From contig DBLF01000047.1 in NCBI GenBank assembly GCA_002297965.1, positions 1 through 9,876 on the forward strand: a DNA stretch of 9,876 nucleotides, read 5' to 3'. The notes below the pieces were generated by a model. That model was given only the letters and a program-made list of their open reading frames with translations. It made no database searches and had not been told where the DNA came from. Source of the stretch: Candidatus Segatella papionis. Its GTDB lineage: Bacteria; Bacteroidota; Bacteroidia; Bacteroidales; Bacteroidaceae. The position numbers and the translations under genes are program-made. Each line of letters starts with the position of its first letter. Position 1 is the stretch's first letter. This document shows positions 1 to 6,922 of this stretch, piece after piece.

Positions 1-1181
1 TCGCCCACATGGAGATGAACGGTGTGTGCATCGATACCGACACACTGAAGGAAACTTCCAATAATCTTACCAATCGACTGAGCGAGATAGAGCACCACAT
101 CTATGAGTTGGCAGGCGAATCATTCAACATCGCCTCCCCTCGCCAAGTGGGAGAAATCCTCTTCGGAAAGATGAAGATAGTGGAAAAGCCAAAGAAGACA
201 AGAACAGGACAATACGTGACGAGCGAGGAAGTGTTACAGCAACTCCGCAGCAAGAGTCCGATTATCGATGAGATACTGAACTACAGAGGGTTAAAGAAGC
301 TTTTGGGCACCTACGTGGATGCCTTGCCAAAACTCATCAACCCTCGCACAGGACACATTCACGCACAGTTTAACCAAGCTGTCACTGCTACAGGTCGCCT
401 CTCTTCAAGCGACCCTAACTTGCAAAACATTCCTGTACGTGACGATGATGGCAAGGAGATACGTCGCTGCTTCATCCCAGAACCAGGATGTCTGTTTTTT
501 TCTGCTGATTACTCCCAGATAGAATTACGCATCATGGCTCACCTCAGCGAAGACAAGAATATGGTGGAAGCATTCCGTGAGGGTTCTGACATCCATGCTG
601 CTACCGCCGCCAAAATATGGCACGAGGACATCAAGGATGTGACAGATGCCCAACGCAAAAAGGCAAAGACTGCCAACTTCGGAATCATCTACGGCATCAC
701 CACCTTCGGACTTGCCCAGCGCATGAACATCGAGAACAAAGAAGCGAAGCAAATTATAGAAGATTACTTCCGTACCTTCCCTGGTGTTCAAGCATATATG
801 GAGAAATCAAAAGAAATGGCTAGAGCCAAAGGTTATGCCGAAACCATATTCCACCGTCGCCGCTACCTGCCAGACATCAATAGTAAGAATGGTACCGTGA
901 GAGGATTCGCCGAGCGCAATGCCATCAACGCCCCTATCCAGGGATCAGAGGCAGACATCATCAAGGTGGCGATGGTGCACATCTTCAACCGATTCAAGGC
1001 AGAAGACATCAAGAGCAAGATGATTATCCAAGTACACGACGAACTCAACTTCTCCGTATATCCAGAGGAGAAAGACCGAGTGGAGAAAATTGTAGTCGAA
1101 GAGATGCAGAATGCCTATCATCTGAGCGTGCCTTTGATTGCAGATGCAGGTTGGGGCAAAAACTGGCTAGAAGCTCATTAA
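1..1181 (+). CDS. polA: DNA polymerase I, C-terminal polymerase domain (5'-truncated by window)
   Basis: Template-directed DNA synthesis for Okazaki fragment maturation and repair; cytoplasmic. The frame is open from base 3, so the gene starts left of the window and the ATG at 9 is internal. The visible ~392 residues cover the end of the linker region and the palm/fingers/thumb of a family A polymerase. Counting from the Met at 9: the TATGRLSSSDPNLQNIPVR block at ~126-144, motif A DYSQIELR with catalytic Asp167, the O-helix R216-x3-K220-x3-F224-x3-Y228-G motif B (Phe at the position of E. coli Phe762), and motif C QVHDE with catalytic Asp344. All catalytic residues are present, and the C-terminus GWGKNWLEAH aligns with the E. 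coli Pol I end. The 5'-nuclease and any 3'-exonuclease part lie outside the window. The 3' end is unusual: its last codons and stop are repeated twice more downstream. Confidence 0.98.
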   Translation, partial: AHMEMNGVCIDTDTLKETSNNLTNRLSEIEHHIYELAGESFNIASPRQVGEILFGKMKIVEKPKKTRTGQYVTSEEVLQQLRSKSPIIDEILNYRGLKKLLGTYVDALPKLINPRTGHIHAQFNQAVTATGRLSSSDPNLQNIPVRDDDGKEIRRCFIPEPGCLFFSADYSQIELRIMAHLSEDKNMVEAFREGSDIHAATAAKIWHEDIKDVTDAQRKKAKTANFGIIYGITTFGLAQRMNIENKEAKQIIEDYFRTFPGVQAYMEKSKEMARAKGYAETIFHRRRYLPDINSKNGTVRGFAERNAINAPIQGSEADIIKVAMVHIFNRFKAEDIKSKMIIQVHDELNFSVYPEEKDRVEKIVVEEMQNAYHLSVPLIADAGWGKNWLEAH

Positions 1182-1235
1182 AGAAACTGGCTAGAAGCTC
1201 ATTAAAAAGAACCGGACTAGAAGCTCATTAAAAAG
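1161..1235 (+). repeat. Three tandem copies of the polA 3' end including its stop codon
   Basis: The polA terminal segment that encodes NWLEAH-stop is repeated. A 16-nt core, CTAGAAGCTCATTAAA, occurs identically at 1167-1182, 1191-1206 and 1217-1232. Copy 1 is coding and copy 2 is exactly 24 nt later, so it is in frame and reads RNWLEAH-stop after the first TAA. Copy 3 is 26 nt further on, has AACCGGA instead of AACTGG before the core, and is out of frame. Readthrough of the first stop would therefore add a copy of the natural C-terminus and meet a second stop at 1203-1205. I see no hairpin in the unit. Confidence 0.9.
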
Positions 1236-1250
1236 ACAAGTCAAAGGTAC

Positions 1251-1296
1251 AAAAATGGATGCAAATGGTAAAAAATTGCCATTTGCAACCATTTTT
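1251..1296 (+). terminator. Long A/T-rich hairpin with T tail, probable intrinsic terminator of polA
   Basis: The arms are 1251-1268 and 1279-1296 (each 18 nt); they pair over 17 of 18 positions, with one A/A mismatch at the ninth position. The pairing can continue inward (T1269-G1278 wobble, A1270-T1277, A1271-T1276) to leave an AAAA loop. The 3' arm ends in ATTTTT, giving a T tail for + strand transcription, and the 5' arm starts with AAAAA, so it could also act on the other strand. The stem is weak in G/C, so a protein-binding palindrome is an alternative. It separates polA from the envelope gene cluster. Confidence 0.6.
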
Positions 1297-1331
1297 ACAT
1301 CAAAAACGCACCGACTTTATAAAATTTTTCG

Positions 1332-1339
1332 TATATTTG
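1332..1339 (+). promoter_or_regulatory. Possible secondary Bacteroidetes -7 box (TATATTTG)
   Basis: TATATTTG matches the Bacteroidetes TAnnTTTG -7 consensus and lies 128 nt upstream of the ATG at 1467. There is no TTTG at the usual ~19-21 nt upstream distance, and the region is A/T-rich, so this could be chance. If used, it would give a long leader containing the 10-bp direct repeats. Confidence 0.25.
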
Positions 1340-1387
1340 TAGCAGAAATCTATCAAGCATAGGAATATATGGATACAAACAGCCAAA

Positions 1388-1407
1388 AATGAACCAAAAT
1401 GAACCAA
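1388..1407 (+). repeat. Perfect 10-bp tandem direct repeat upstream of the promoter, candidate operator
   Basis: AATGAACCAA occurs twice back to back (1388-1397 and 1398-1407). A degenerate third copy, AAACAGCCAA (7 of 10), sits at 1377-1386. The pair ends 21 nt before the TACCTTTG box at 1429, so it overlaps or abuts the expected -33 region, where the normal TTTG element is missing. The 10-bp period is one helical turn, typical of direct-repeat activator sites. That it is a regulator site is inference. Confidence 0.4.
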
Positions 1408-1428
1408 TTCTATTTGGTGATTTTTCCA

Positions 1429-1436
1429 TACCTTTG
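1429..1436 (+). promoter_or_regulatory. Bacteroidetes -7 promoter box (TACCTTTG) for the envelope caspase operon
   Basis: TACCTTTG followed by CA is a strong match to the TAnnTTTG -7 element. It would start transcription near 1443, giving a leader of about 25 nt before the ATG at 1467. Upstream, the -33 region has no clear TTTG at 19-21 nt (the only TTTG, 1413-1416, is 12 nt away, which is too close). An activator-dependent promoter is therefore possible. The box also argues against the in-frame upstream ATG at 1389 being the start of the next gene. Confidence 0.6.
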
Positions 1437-1466
1437 CATAAAATAATAATTATAAAAACAAAGCTT

Positions 1467-2159
1467 ATGAAACATCTATTTTTCTCAGCTGGATTGTTTT
1501 GCCTTATGATGGCAGCACCGCTTAACACATTTGCACAGTCACAAGATTCAAAAGAAGTAAGAAAGGAGCGCAAAGAACTTATCAAGTCATCTAAGGCAGA
1601 GCTTAACGAAAAAGCATCTAAGGCTGCCCAAAAAGAAGCTAAAAGACTGAAGAAAGAGGGTTGGGTTACAGCTCCTGGAGCACTTCCATTGGATAAGCAG
1701 TTGGACAAATCGTATGTGATGCAATACCAATATGATGACTCGATGTACCCTCTCTATATTATGGGAGAAGCTATGAGCATTGGCGAGAACTACGACGGTG
1801 CCAAAATGCAAGCACTGGAACTAGCAAAACAGAACCTTGCCGCACAGATTCAGACAGAGGTATCCGGACTTATCGACAATTCGGTTGCCACACAGCAACT
1901 TGCAATGGAAGAGGCTGTTACAGTAACCAAGAGCATTATGGCTAGCAAAAGCCTCATTGTACAAAGCATTGGTAGAACTATCACTGTGGTAGAATGCTAT
2001 CGTACATTGAACAACAAGAACAAGGAAGTACTTGTACGCATCGCCTACAATGGAGCAATGGCAAAAGCTGCAGCAAAGGCCGCAATCAGAAAGAGCCTGG
2101 AAAACGAGAGCGATGAATTGCGAAACAAGCTCGATAATATCTTAGGTACCAACAAGTAA
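1467..2159 (+). CDS. Exported LPP20-like protein with a basic helical N-terminus (first gene of the operon)
   Basis: 230 residues, function unknown. Residues 1-24 form a signal peptide (MKHL, hydrophobic stretch, LNTFAQ), with probable cleavage after Ala23; there is no lipobox Cys, so a soluble periplasmic protein is expected. Residues 28-66 are Lys/Glu/Ala-rich and very likely helical or coiled coil. Residues ~95-200 have the pattern of the LPP20 fold: a Gly-containing strand (YIMGEAMSIG), a long helix rich in Ala with ALELAKQNLAAQI, then strands with RTITVVECYRTLNNKNKEVLVRIAYNG. A last helix (Ala/Lys-rich, 197-226) follows. An in-frame ATG at 1389 would extend it by 26 residues, but that extension contains the promoter box and lacks a signal peptide, so the start at 1467 is chosen. 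It begins the four-gene cluster and precedes the propeller gene by 61 nt. The LPP20 call is by pattern, not by search. Confidence 0.85.
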   Translation: MKHLFFSAGLFCLMMAAPLNTFAQSQDSKEVRKERKELIKSSKAELNEKASKAAQKEAKRLKKEGWVTAPGALPLDKQLDKSYVMQYQYDDSMYPLYIMGEAMSIGENYDGAKMQALELAKQNLAAQIQTEVSGLIDNSVATQQLAMEEAVTVTKSIMASKSLIVQSIGRTITVVECYRTLNNKNKEVLVRIAYNGAMAKAAAKAAIRKSLENESDELRNKLDNILGTNK

Positions 2160-2220
2160 CACCTTACGGCAAATCTTGATAAATACTAAAATAAGGTAAA
2201 ACTTAATATTGCATCAACGT

Positions 2221-4293
2221 ATGAAAAAGACAACATTCATAATAGCATGCCTATTAGGATGCACTGCACTCAGCCTCTCCGCGCAAGAGGCTGAGCAGTC
2301 AAAACTGCACGAAATTAGCGTGAAGTTCAACAAGACCCCAGAAGGTCTTGCCAATTACTATAGTGGCTACTACTTCTACAACGGAAAGGAAATCTACAAT
2401 ATGCGCAACTACTTGATGCACACAGGCAATGGCATCAAGTCACTCATCATCAACCCTTCGGGTAGTTCTTATGCGTTCATTGACAACAAGAAGGAAAAGA
2501 ATACCGTAGATGTTTTTAGCTTGATCAACAAGGATTTACAGATAGGAAAGATTTCCACCAATAAGCTATTCAAGCCACTCGCCATCTGTTATGCTCCAGA
2601 TGCAAAATATCTCTACGTAATGGGGTCCGACAGCAAAATTCATCTCTACGAAACACGAAAGACTAAGGAAGTAAAAAGTTTCAGCATCAATGAGAGTGCT
2701 TCACGACTGGATGCAAGCCCTAACGGATTCTTCCTTCTGGCAAGCGACAAAAACAAGATACAGATAATCAACCTGGAAAGCCAAACAGTACGCACTACCC
2801 TCTCTCTCAAGGCTGATATCAAAGACATTGCCTTCTCTAGCAATAGCAAGCTGATGGCAGTACTCACCGCTGATGGCGTTTGCGATGTATATGATACTAA
2901 GACTTTCACAGTGAGCAAACATTACGATGCCATGGGAATAGCCGAGAAATGCTACTTCCACCCCGAAAACAAATATCTTGCAATCGTAACGGGCGACCAG
3001 CGAGTAGCTTTTATCAACTTGCTCAACGACGATGACCGTCAATACGTGGATGCCAAACAGGGAAACATCAAGTATATCAACTTCTCGAAGAATGTAAAGG
3101 ACGATATCTATTTGGTACACAACTACAACAGCGGAATCACCTTCACACCGGTCGCCTTCCTGAGTCCTAACCGCCAGGAGAAGCTGAAGGACGAGCTCAA
3201 CAGTCGCATGGACGAGTGGATGAAGCGTATGGATGGTGAAACACTCGATGACTACAATGCACGTGTAAACGAGCAGTCAAGATTGAAGCAAATGCGCCTC
3301 TTCGAGACTCAAATTGCCACAAATATGGCAGACAACCTACTCACCACTTCCGATGTGAAACTTGGTAACTACAACTCGGAAATGAATATGTTGACTCTCG
3401 AATTCAACAATATGCCTAGCATTTACCTGACTGTGCCAGTTAGCGAATTGGAAGGTATGGACGCAGGTAGCCTGGAATTCACCAACACACAGTATGGATT
3501 GAACGACAAAGATGAGTTCGAGCTCGTATATACAGAAGTTATCAACAAGAAAACCGGCAAGAAATACGTCTTCGATAACACCGAGCGTAAGTCGTTGGCT
3601 TTCTTGGAGTCAGACGACAACTTCGTACCTTTCGAACAGTTGCAGGGTGCCAAAATGGAAGAGCTGAAACTTGAGGAAATCAAGAACAAGATCTTGAAGA
3701 ACGCCCAAGAGCAAAACGTCATCTCCGACCACACCAAGATAGACGTACATACCAAGGTGGCTAATGGTGTAGATGCCTCAGGCAAGAATATATTCAATTA
3801 CGACGTGGATGTATCTTACACCGTGGACGAGGAATACTCCGCCAAGGACGATTTTGCCCCAGGTCACTTCAAGACAGAAGAATCCAATGCTGCCCAGGCT
3901 ATGCTCGCAATCGTAAAGAAGGCGTTGGAGGAGGATTTCGCCAAATACACAGCCGAAGGCAAACAAGTAAAGATTCAAATCACGGGTATGGCTGATGCCT
4001 TGCCATTCAGTCGCACAGTGGCTTACGATGGCTGCTACGGCGACTTCGAGCAAGAACCTGTTCACAAGAACGGAGAGCTAAGCAACATCACCGTAACCAA
4101 AGCCACTGGCATCAGCGAAAACGAGCAGTTGGCTTACTTGCGCGCTATGGGCGTAAAGAATTACATCGAGCAAAACATCCCTGCCCTACAGAAGATGAAG
4201 ACTTCTTACGACACCTATATCCAAATTTCGGAAAACAAGGGTGGAGAATACCGTAGAATCGGCGTGAAGTTCACCTTCATAGATGTGTTCTAA
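2221..4293 (+). CDS. Exported WD40-like propeller protein with OmpA-C-like C-terminal domain
   Basis: 690 residues. The signal peptide is at 1-21 (MKKTTFIIAC..LSLSAQ), probably cleaved before Gln22; an LLGC at 11-14 resembles a lipobox but is early. Residues ~72-310 hold repeated blocks of the WD40/YVTN type (IINPSGSSYAFI, CYAPDAKYLYVMG, LDASPNGFFLLAS, IAFSSNSKLMAVL, YFHPENKYLAIV), consistent with five or six propeller blades. Residues ~324-475 are a middle domain that is also found in the next gene. Residues ~582-688 look like an OmpA-C domain: ITGMADA (Asp592), then N634-x-x-L-x-x-x-R641-A, matching the NxxLSxxRA peptidoglycan-binding signature, and a C-terminal RRIGVKF strand. The gap between the Asp and Asn motifs is longer than usual. 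Expected role: a periplasmic scaffold touching peptidoglycan. An alternative in-frame TTG start at 2209 only adds four residues ahead of the signal peptide. The caspase gene follows after 25 nt. Confidence 0.88.
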   Translation: MKKTTFIIACLLGCTALSLSAQEAEQSKLHEISVKFNKTPEGLANYYSGYYFYNGKEIYNMRNYLMHTGNGIKSLIINPSGSSYAFIDNKKEKNTVDVFSLINKDLQIGKISTNKLFKPLAICYAPDAKYLYVMGSDSKIHLYETRKTKEVKSFSINESASRLDASPNGFFLLASDKNKIQIINLESQTVRTTLSLKADIKDIAFSSNSKLMAVLTADGVCDVYDTKTFTVSKHYDAMGIAEKCYFHPENKYLAIVTGDQRVAFINLLNDDDRQYVDAKQGNIKYINFSKNVKDDIYLVHNYNSGITFTPVAFLSPNRQEKLKDELNSRMDEWMKRMDGETLDDYNARVNEQSRLKQMRLFETQIATNMADNLLTTSDVKLGNYNSEMNMLTLEFNNMPSIYLTVPVSELEGMDAGSLEFTNTQYGLNDKDEFELVYTEVINKKTGKKYVFDNTERKSLAFLESDDNFVPFEQLQGAKMEELKLEEIKNKILKNAQEQNVISDHTKIDVHTKVANGVDASGKNIFNYDVDVSYTVDEEYSAKDDFAPGHFKTEESNAAQAMLAIVKKALEEDFAKYTAEGKQVKIQITGMADALPFSRTVAYDGCYGDFEQEPVHKNGELSNITVTKATGISENEQLAYLRAMGVKNYIEQNIPALQKMKTSYDTYIQISENKGGEYRRIGVKFTFIDVF

Positions 4294-4318
4294 AAGATTA
4301 TAGACTTAACATATAAGA

Positions 4319-6874
4319 ATGAAGAAAATATTTATTGCAATATCTATTTTTCTATTATCGTCGGGCAGCAAATTGGCTGCCCAGACGATAACTGACTCTA
4401 ACGACGCATACAGAGAGTTCGTGCAAATAGCCAATAAAGATGGCGACAAGACTCAGATGTATGATGCGCTTTATCGTTGCTATACTGCAACTTATTACAT
4501 TATCACACATAGCGAAAAGACGAGCGCAGAATATTCACAAGCACTCTCTAACATGAAGAACATCATTGCGTTCCTGCCAAATGCCGCTGCCTACAACAGC
4601 AACAATCAAAGTGTAGGCAACGCCATCAAATTTGCACGCGCTTACATCGACGTGGTAAGTTTACCAGACTTCGCCGATGGGGGATATACATCACAAAATG
4701 CCTATTCACAGCTTTCTTACTTCGCAGCAGCCAACTTGGTCAACCGCCGACAATACGAGGAAGCCATCCCATACCTTCAGGCATATCTACGCTCTGGCGA
4801 TGAGAAATTCCGCAAGTCAGTATTTATGAACCTCATCAAGGCTTGCGCACAATCCAATAAATATCAGCTTGCCGTCATCACCCTCGACCAAGCATCCGAC
4901 AACTACCCTACCGACTACGACATCGTATCTTCGGCCGTAAACCTTTGCATCGACCACAAGGACAACGCCAACCTACAGAAGTTCGTAGCCAAAGGACTTG
5001 TATTACGTCCGGATGACGAAACCCTACTCAATATACAAGGAAAACTCTACGAAGAGGGACATAACTTCGAGCAAGCACTTGATATCTACAAAAAGCTACA
5101 AGTGGCTCATCCTAAGGCACTCGACGTTTTGAAGCACCTTGCCATCAACAATTACAACATAGGTGTGCAAAGCTATAATCAAGCACTAGAATTGAAGGAG
5201 GGCGACCGCCATCTCAAGGAGTTAGAAACCAATTACAAGAACTTCTTCACCTACTCTGTTGGACACCTGAAGAACATCCTCAGCAATGATCCTCTTTCGC
5301 TCAAATATACCCAAGCACTAGCCATTGCTTATAAATGCATAGGCGACAAGGACAACTTCAACATCATCAATAACAAGCTGGCTTCATTAGGTGGCGGAAA
5401 GATTGAATCAAACGTCATCCCTCAACTCATAGAATTTAATGGTGAGGTGAAACCTACCATCGCCGTTGCTGCGCCACAAACTCCAAGCAGTAGCGACACC
5501 GGGCAGCAAACCAGCTCCGATGAAGAAAAGGGTATTCCGGCCTACTCCGCTTTCGCCATCCCATTCATAGAGAGCCGCATCGACAAATGGCAAAAGAAGG
5601 ACAGCTACGAGACGCTAGATGAGTATCGTGCCCGCATGACTGAGAAGAATCGAGATGCCAAGATAGCCGAGATGCAACGATTGGCACAGCAAGAATATAT
5701 TAGCAAATATGAGTCAAAGGTAAACCTTAGACACTTGGAACTCAAACCTTACGATGCTGAGCATGAGGTATTCTTGGTAACATCGGATGATTTGGGAGAG
5801 ATGATTGTGCCTGTGCCTAGAGCCAACGACGAAGCTCGCATCTTTGCGTCCAACTGGAACGGAATGCAATTCAAAAATCCTCAGTACTTCATAGACAAAG
5901 ACCATTTGGCACTCGCAAAGCTTACCATCATCACCCCTTCGGGAAAGGAATATCAGTATGACAATGCAGCTGCGCTCAATTACACCGCCACCAACGTGGA
6001 AGTTCATTTTGATCCTATCAATGCCAATATGTTGGCTCAAAGCGAAAATGCCAACAAACAGACAGTAGAGCAGCAAAACGTAAAGTTGGGCACATCTGAT
6101 GTGGACGAGAACATACCAGAGATGCCAATGACCAACAAGAAGACTTTTGCCGTTGTCATCGCCAACCAGAACTATAGCAATGTGGCTGGCGTACCATTGG
6201 CACTGAACGATGGTCTTGCCTTCTCCAAGTACTGCGAGAAGACTCTGGGAATGCCTGCCGAAAACGTACGTTACTACCCAGATGCCTCTTACGGAACGAT
6301 GCTACGTGCCATTCGAGACATCAAGAACATAGCCAACGCCTTCAATGGCGACATTAACATCGTTTTCTATTATGCTGGTCATGGTATTCCTAACGAGGCT
6401 ACCAAGGACGCTTATCTCTTGCCTACCGACGCCGACGGCACACAGACTGAAGGATGCTATTCGCTCAATAAACTCTATGCGGAGCTAGGTTCCACCAAAG
6501 CGAAAGAAATCGTAGTATTCCTGGATGCCTGCTTCAGTGGTTCCAAGCGAGAGGAAGGTATGCTTGCATCTGCTCGTGGCGTAGCCCTGAAGGCGAAACA
6601 GGAAGACCCTCGTGGCAATATGGTGGTATTCAGTGCCGCCACAGGCGACGAGACGGCATTCCCCTACTCTGCCAAGGGCCATGGTCTCTTCACCTACTAT
6701 CTCCTAAAGAAACTTCAAGAAACCAAGGGCGAAGCAAACCTAGGTGAGCTGGGAGAATATATATCTGAGAATGTCAAGCAGCAATCTGTGGTCATCAACC
6801 GCAAGGTACAGACTCCTACCACCATTCCATCCACCTCGCTTTCGGCAAGTTGGAAAGACTTGAAGCTGAAATAG
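4319..6874 (+). CDS. Exported TPR / middle-domain / caspase-like (C14) protease
   Basis: 851 residues. The signal peptide MKKIFIAISIFLLSSGSKLAAQ is probably cleaved after Ala21, so the protease should act in the envelope. Residues ~130-350 are helical TPR-type repeats (YEEAIPYLQAYLRSG, YQLAVITLDQASDNYP, FEQALDIYKKLQVAHP). A low-complexity Ser/Thr/Gln stretch (~384-403) leads to the middle domain (~413-570) shared with the preceding protein. A polar linker (~571-605) precedes the caspase fold (~606-845): strand KTFAVVIANQNYSN, catalytic His688 in YYAGHG, and catalytic Cys738 in FLDACFSG, the metacaspase/bacterial C14 form. Both catalytic residues are intact. A Lys/Arg-rich segment (742-765) after the Cys is a plausible self-cleavage site between large and small subunits. 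Substrates are unknown. It lies 25 nt after the propeller gene and 48 nt before the DUF4384 gene. Confidence 0.93.
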   Translation: MKKIFIAISIFLLSSGSKLAAQTITDSNDAYREFVQIANKDGDKTQMYDALYRCYTATYYIITHSEKTSAEYSQALSNMKNIIAFLPNAAAYNSNNQSVGNAIKFARAYIDVVSLPDFADGGYTSQNAYSQLSYFAAANLVNRRQYEEAIPYLQAYLRSGDEKFRKSVFMNLIKACAQSNKYQLAVITLDQASDNYPTDYDIVSSAVNLCIDHKDNANLQKFVAKGLVLRPDDETLLNIQGKLYEEGHNFEQALDIYKKLQVAHPKALDVLKHLAINNYNIGVQSYNQALELKEGDRHLKELETNYKNFFTYSVGHLKNILSNDPLSLKYTQALAIAYKCIGDKDNFNIINNKLASLGGGKIESNVIPQLIEFNGEVKPTIAVAAPQTPSSSDTGQQTSSDEEKGIPAYSAFAIPFIESRIDKWQKKDSYETLDEYRARMTEKNRDAKIAEMQRLAQQEYISKYESKVNLRHLELKPYDAEHEVFLVTSDDLGEMIVPVPRANDEARIFASNWNGMQFKNPQYFIDKDHLALAKLTIITPSGKEYQYDNAAALNYTATNVEVHFDPINANMLAQSENANKQTVEQQNVKLGTSDVDENIPEMPMTNKKTFAVVIANQNYSNVAGVPLALNDGLAFSKYCEKTLGMPAENVRYYPDASYGTMLRAIRDIKNIANAFNGDINIVFYYAGHGIPNEATKDAYLLPTDADGTQTEGCYSLNKLYAELGSTKAKEIVVFLDACFSGSKREEGMLASARGVALKAKQEDPRGNMVVFSAATGDETAFPYSAKGHGLFTYYLLKKLQETKGEANLGELGEYISENVKQQSVVINRKVQTPTTIPSTSLSASWKDLKLK

Positions 6875-6922
6875 CAAGAAGAGACAGACAAATAAATAAT
6901 ATTGAGACAAGAATGAAATAGT

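Noticed and set aside
1389..1466. In-frame ATG at 1389 giving a 26-residue N-terminal extension of the first operon gene
   Set aside because: The extension contains the TACCTTTG promoter box and one of the 10-bp direct repeats, and it would bury the clear signal peptide that starts at 1467.
2161..2197. Inverted repeat ACCTTA (2161-2166) / TAAGGT (2192-2197) between the first two operon genes
   Set aside because: Only six bp with a 25-nt loop; expected by chance in this composition.
2209..2220. TTG start four codons upstream of the propeller protein
   Set aside because: The ATG at 2221 begins a standard MKK signal peptide; the TTG extension adds MHQR with no supporting ribosome binding site.
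2254..2263. LLGC (residues 11-14) in the propeller protein as a lipoprotein lipobox
   Set aside because: It comes very early in the signal peptide, with a short hydrophobic region before it, and a good signal peptidase I site (LSLSA-Q) follows. Lipidation is not excluded but is less likely.
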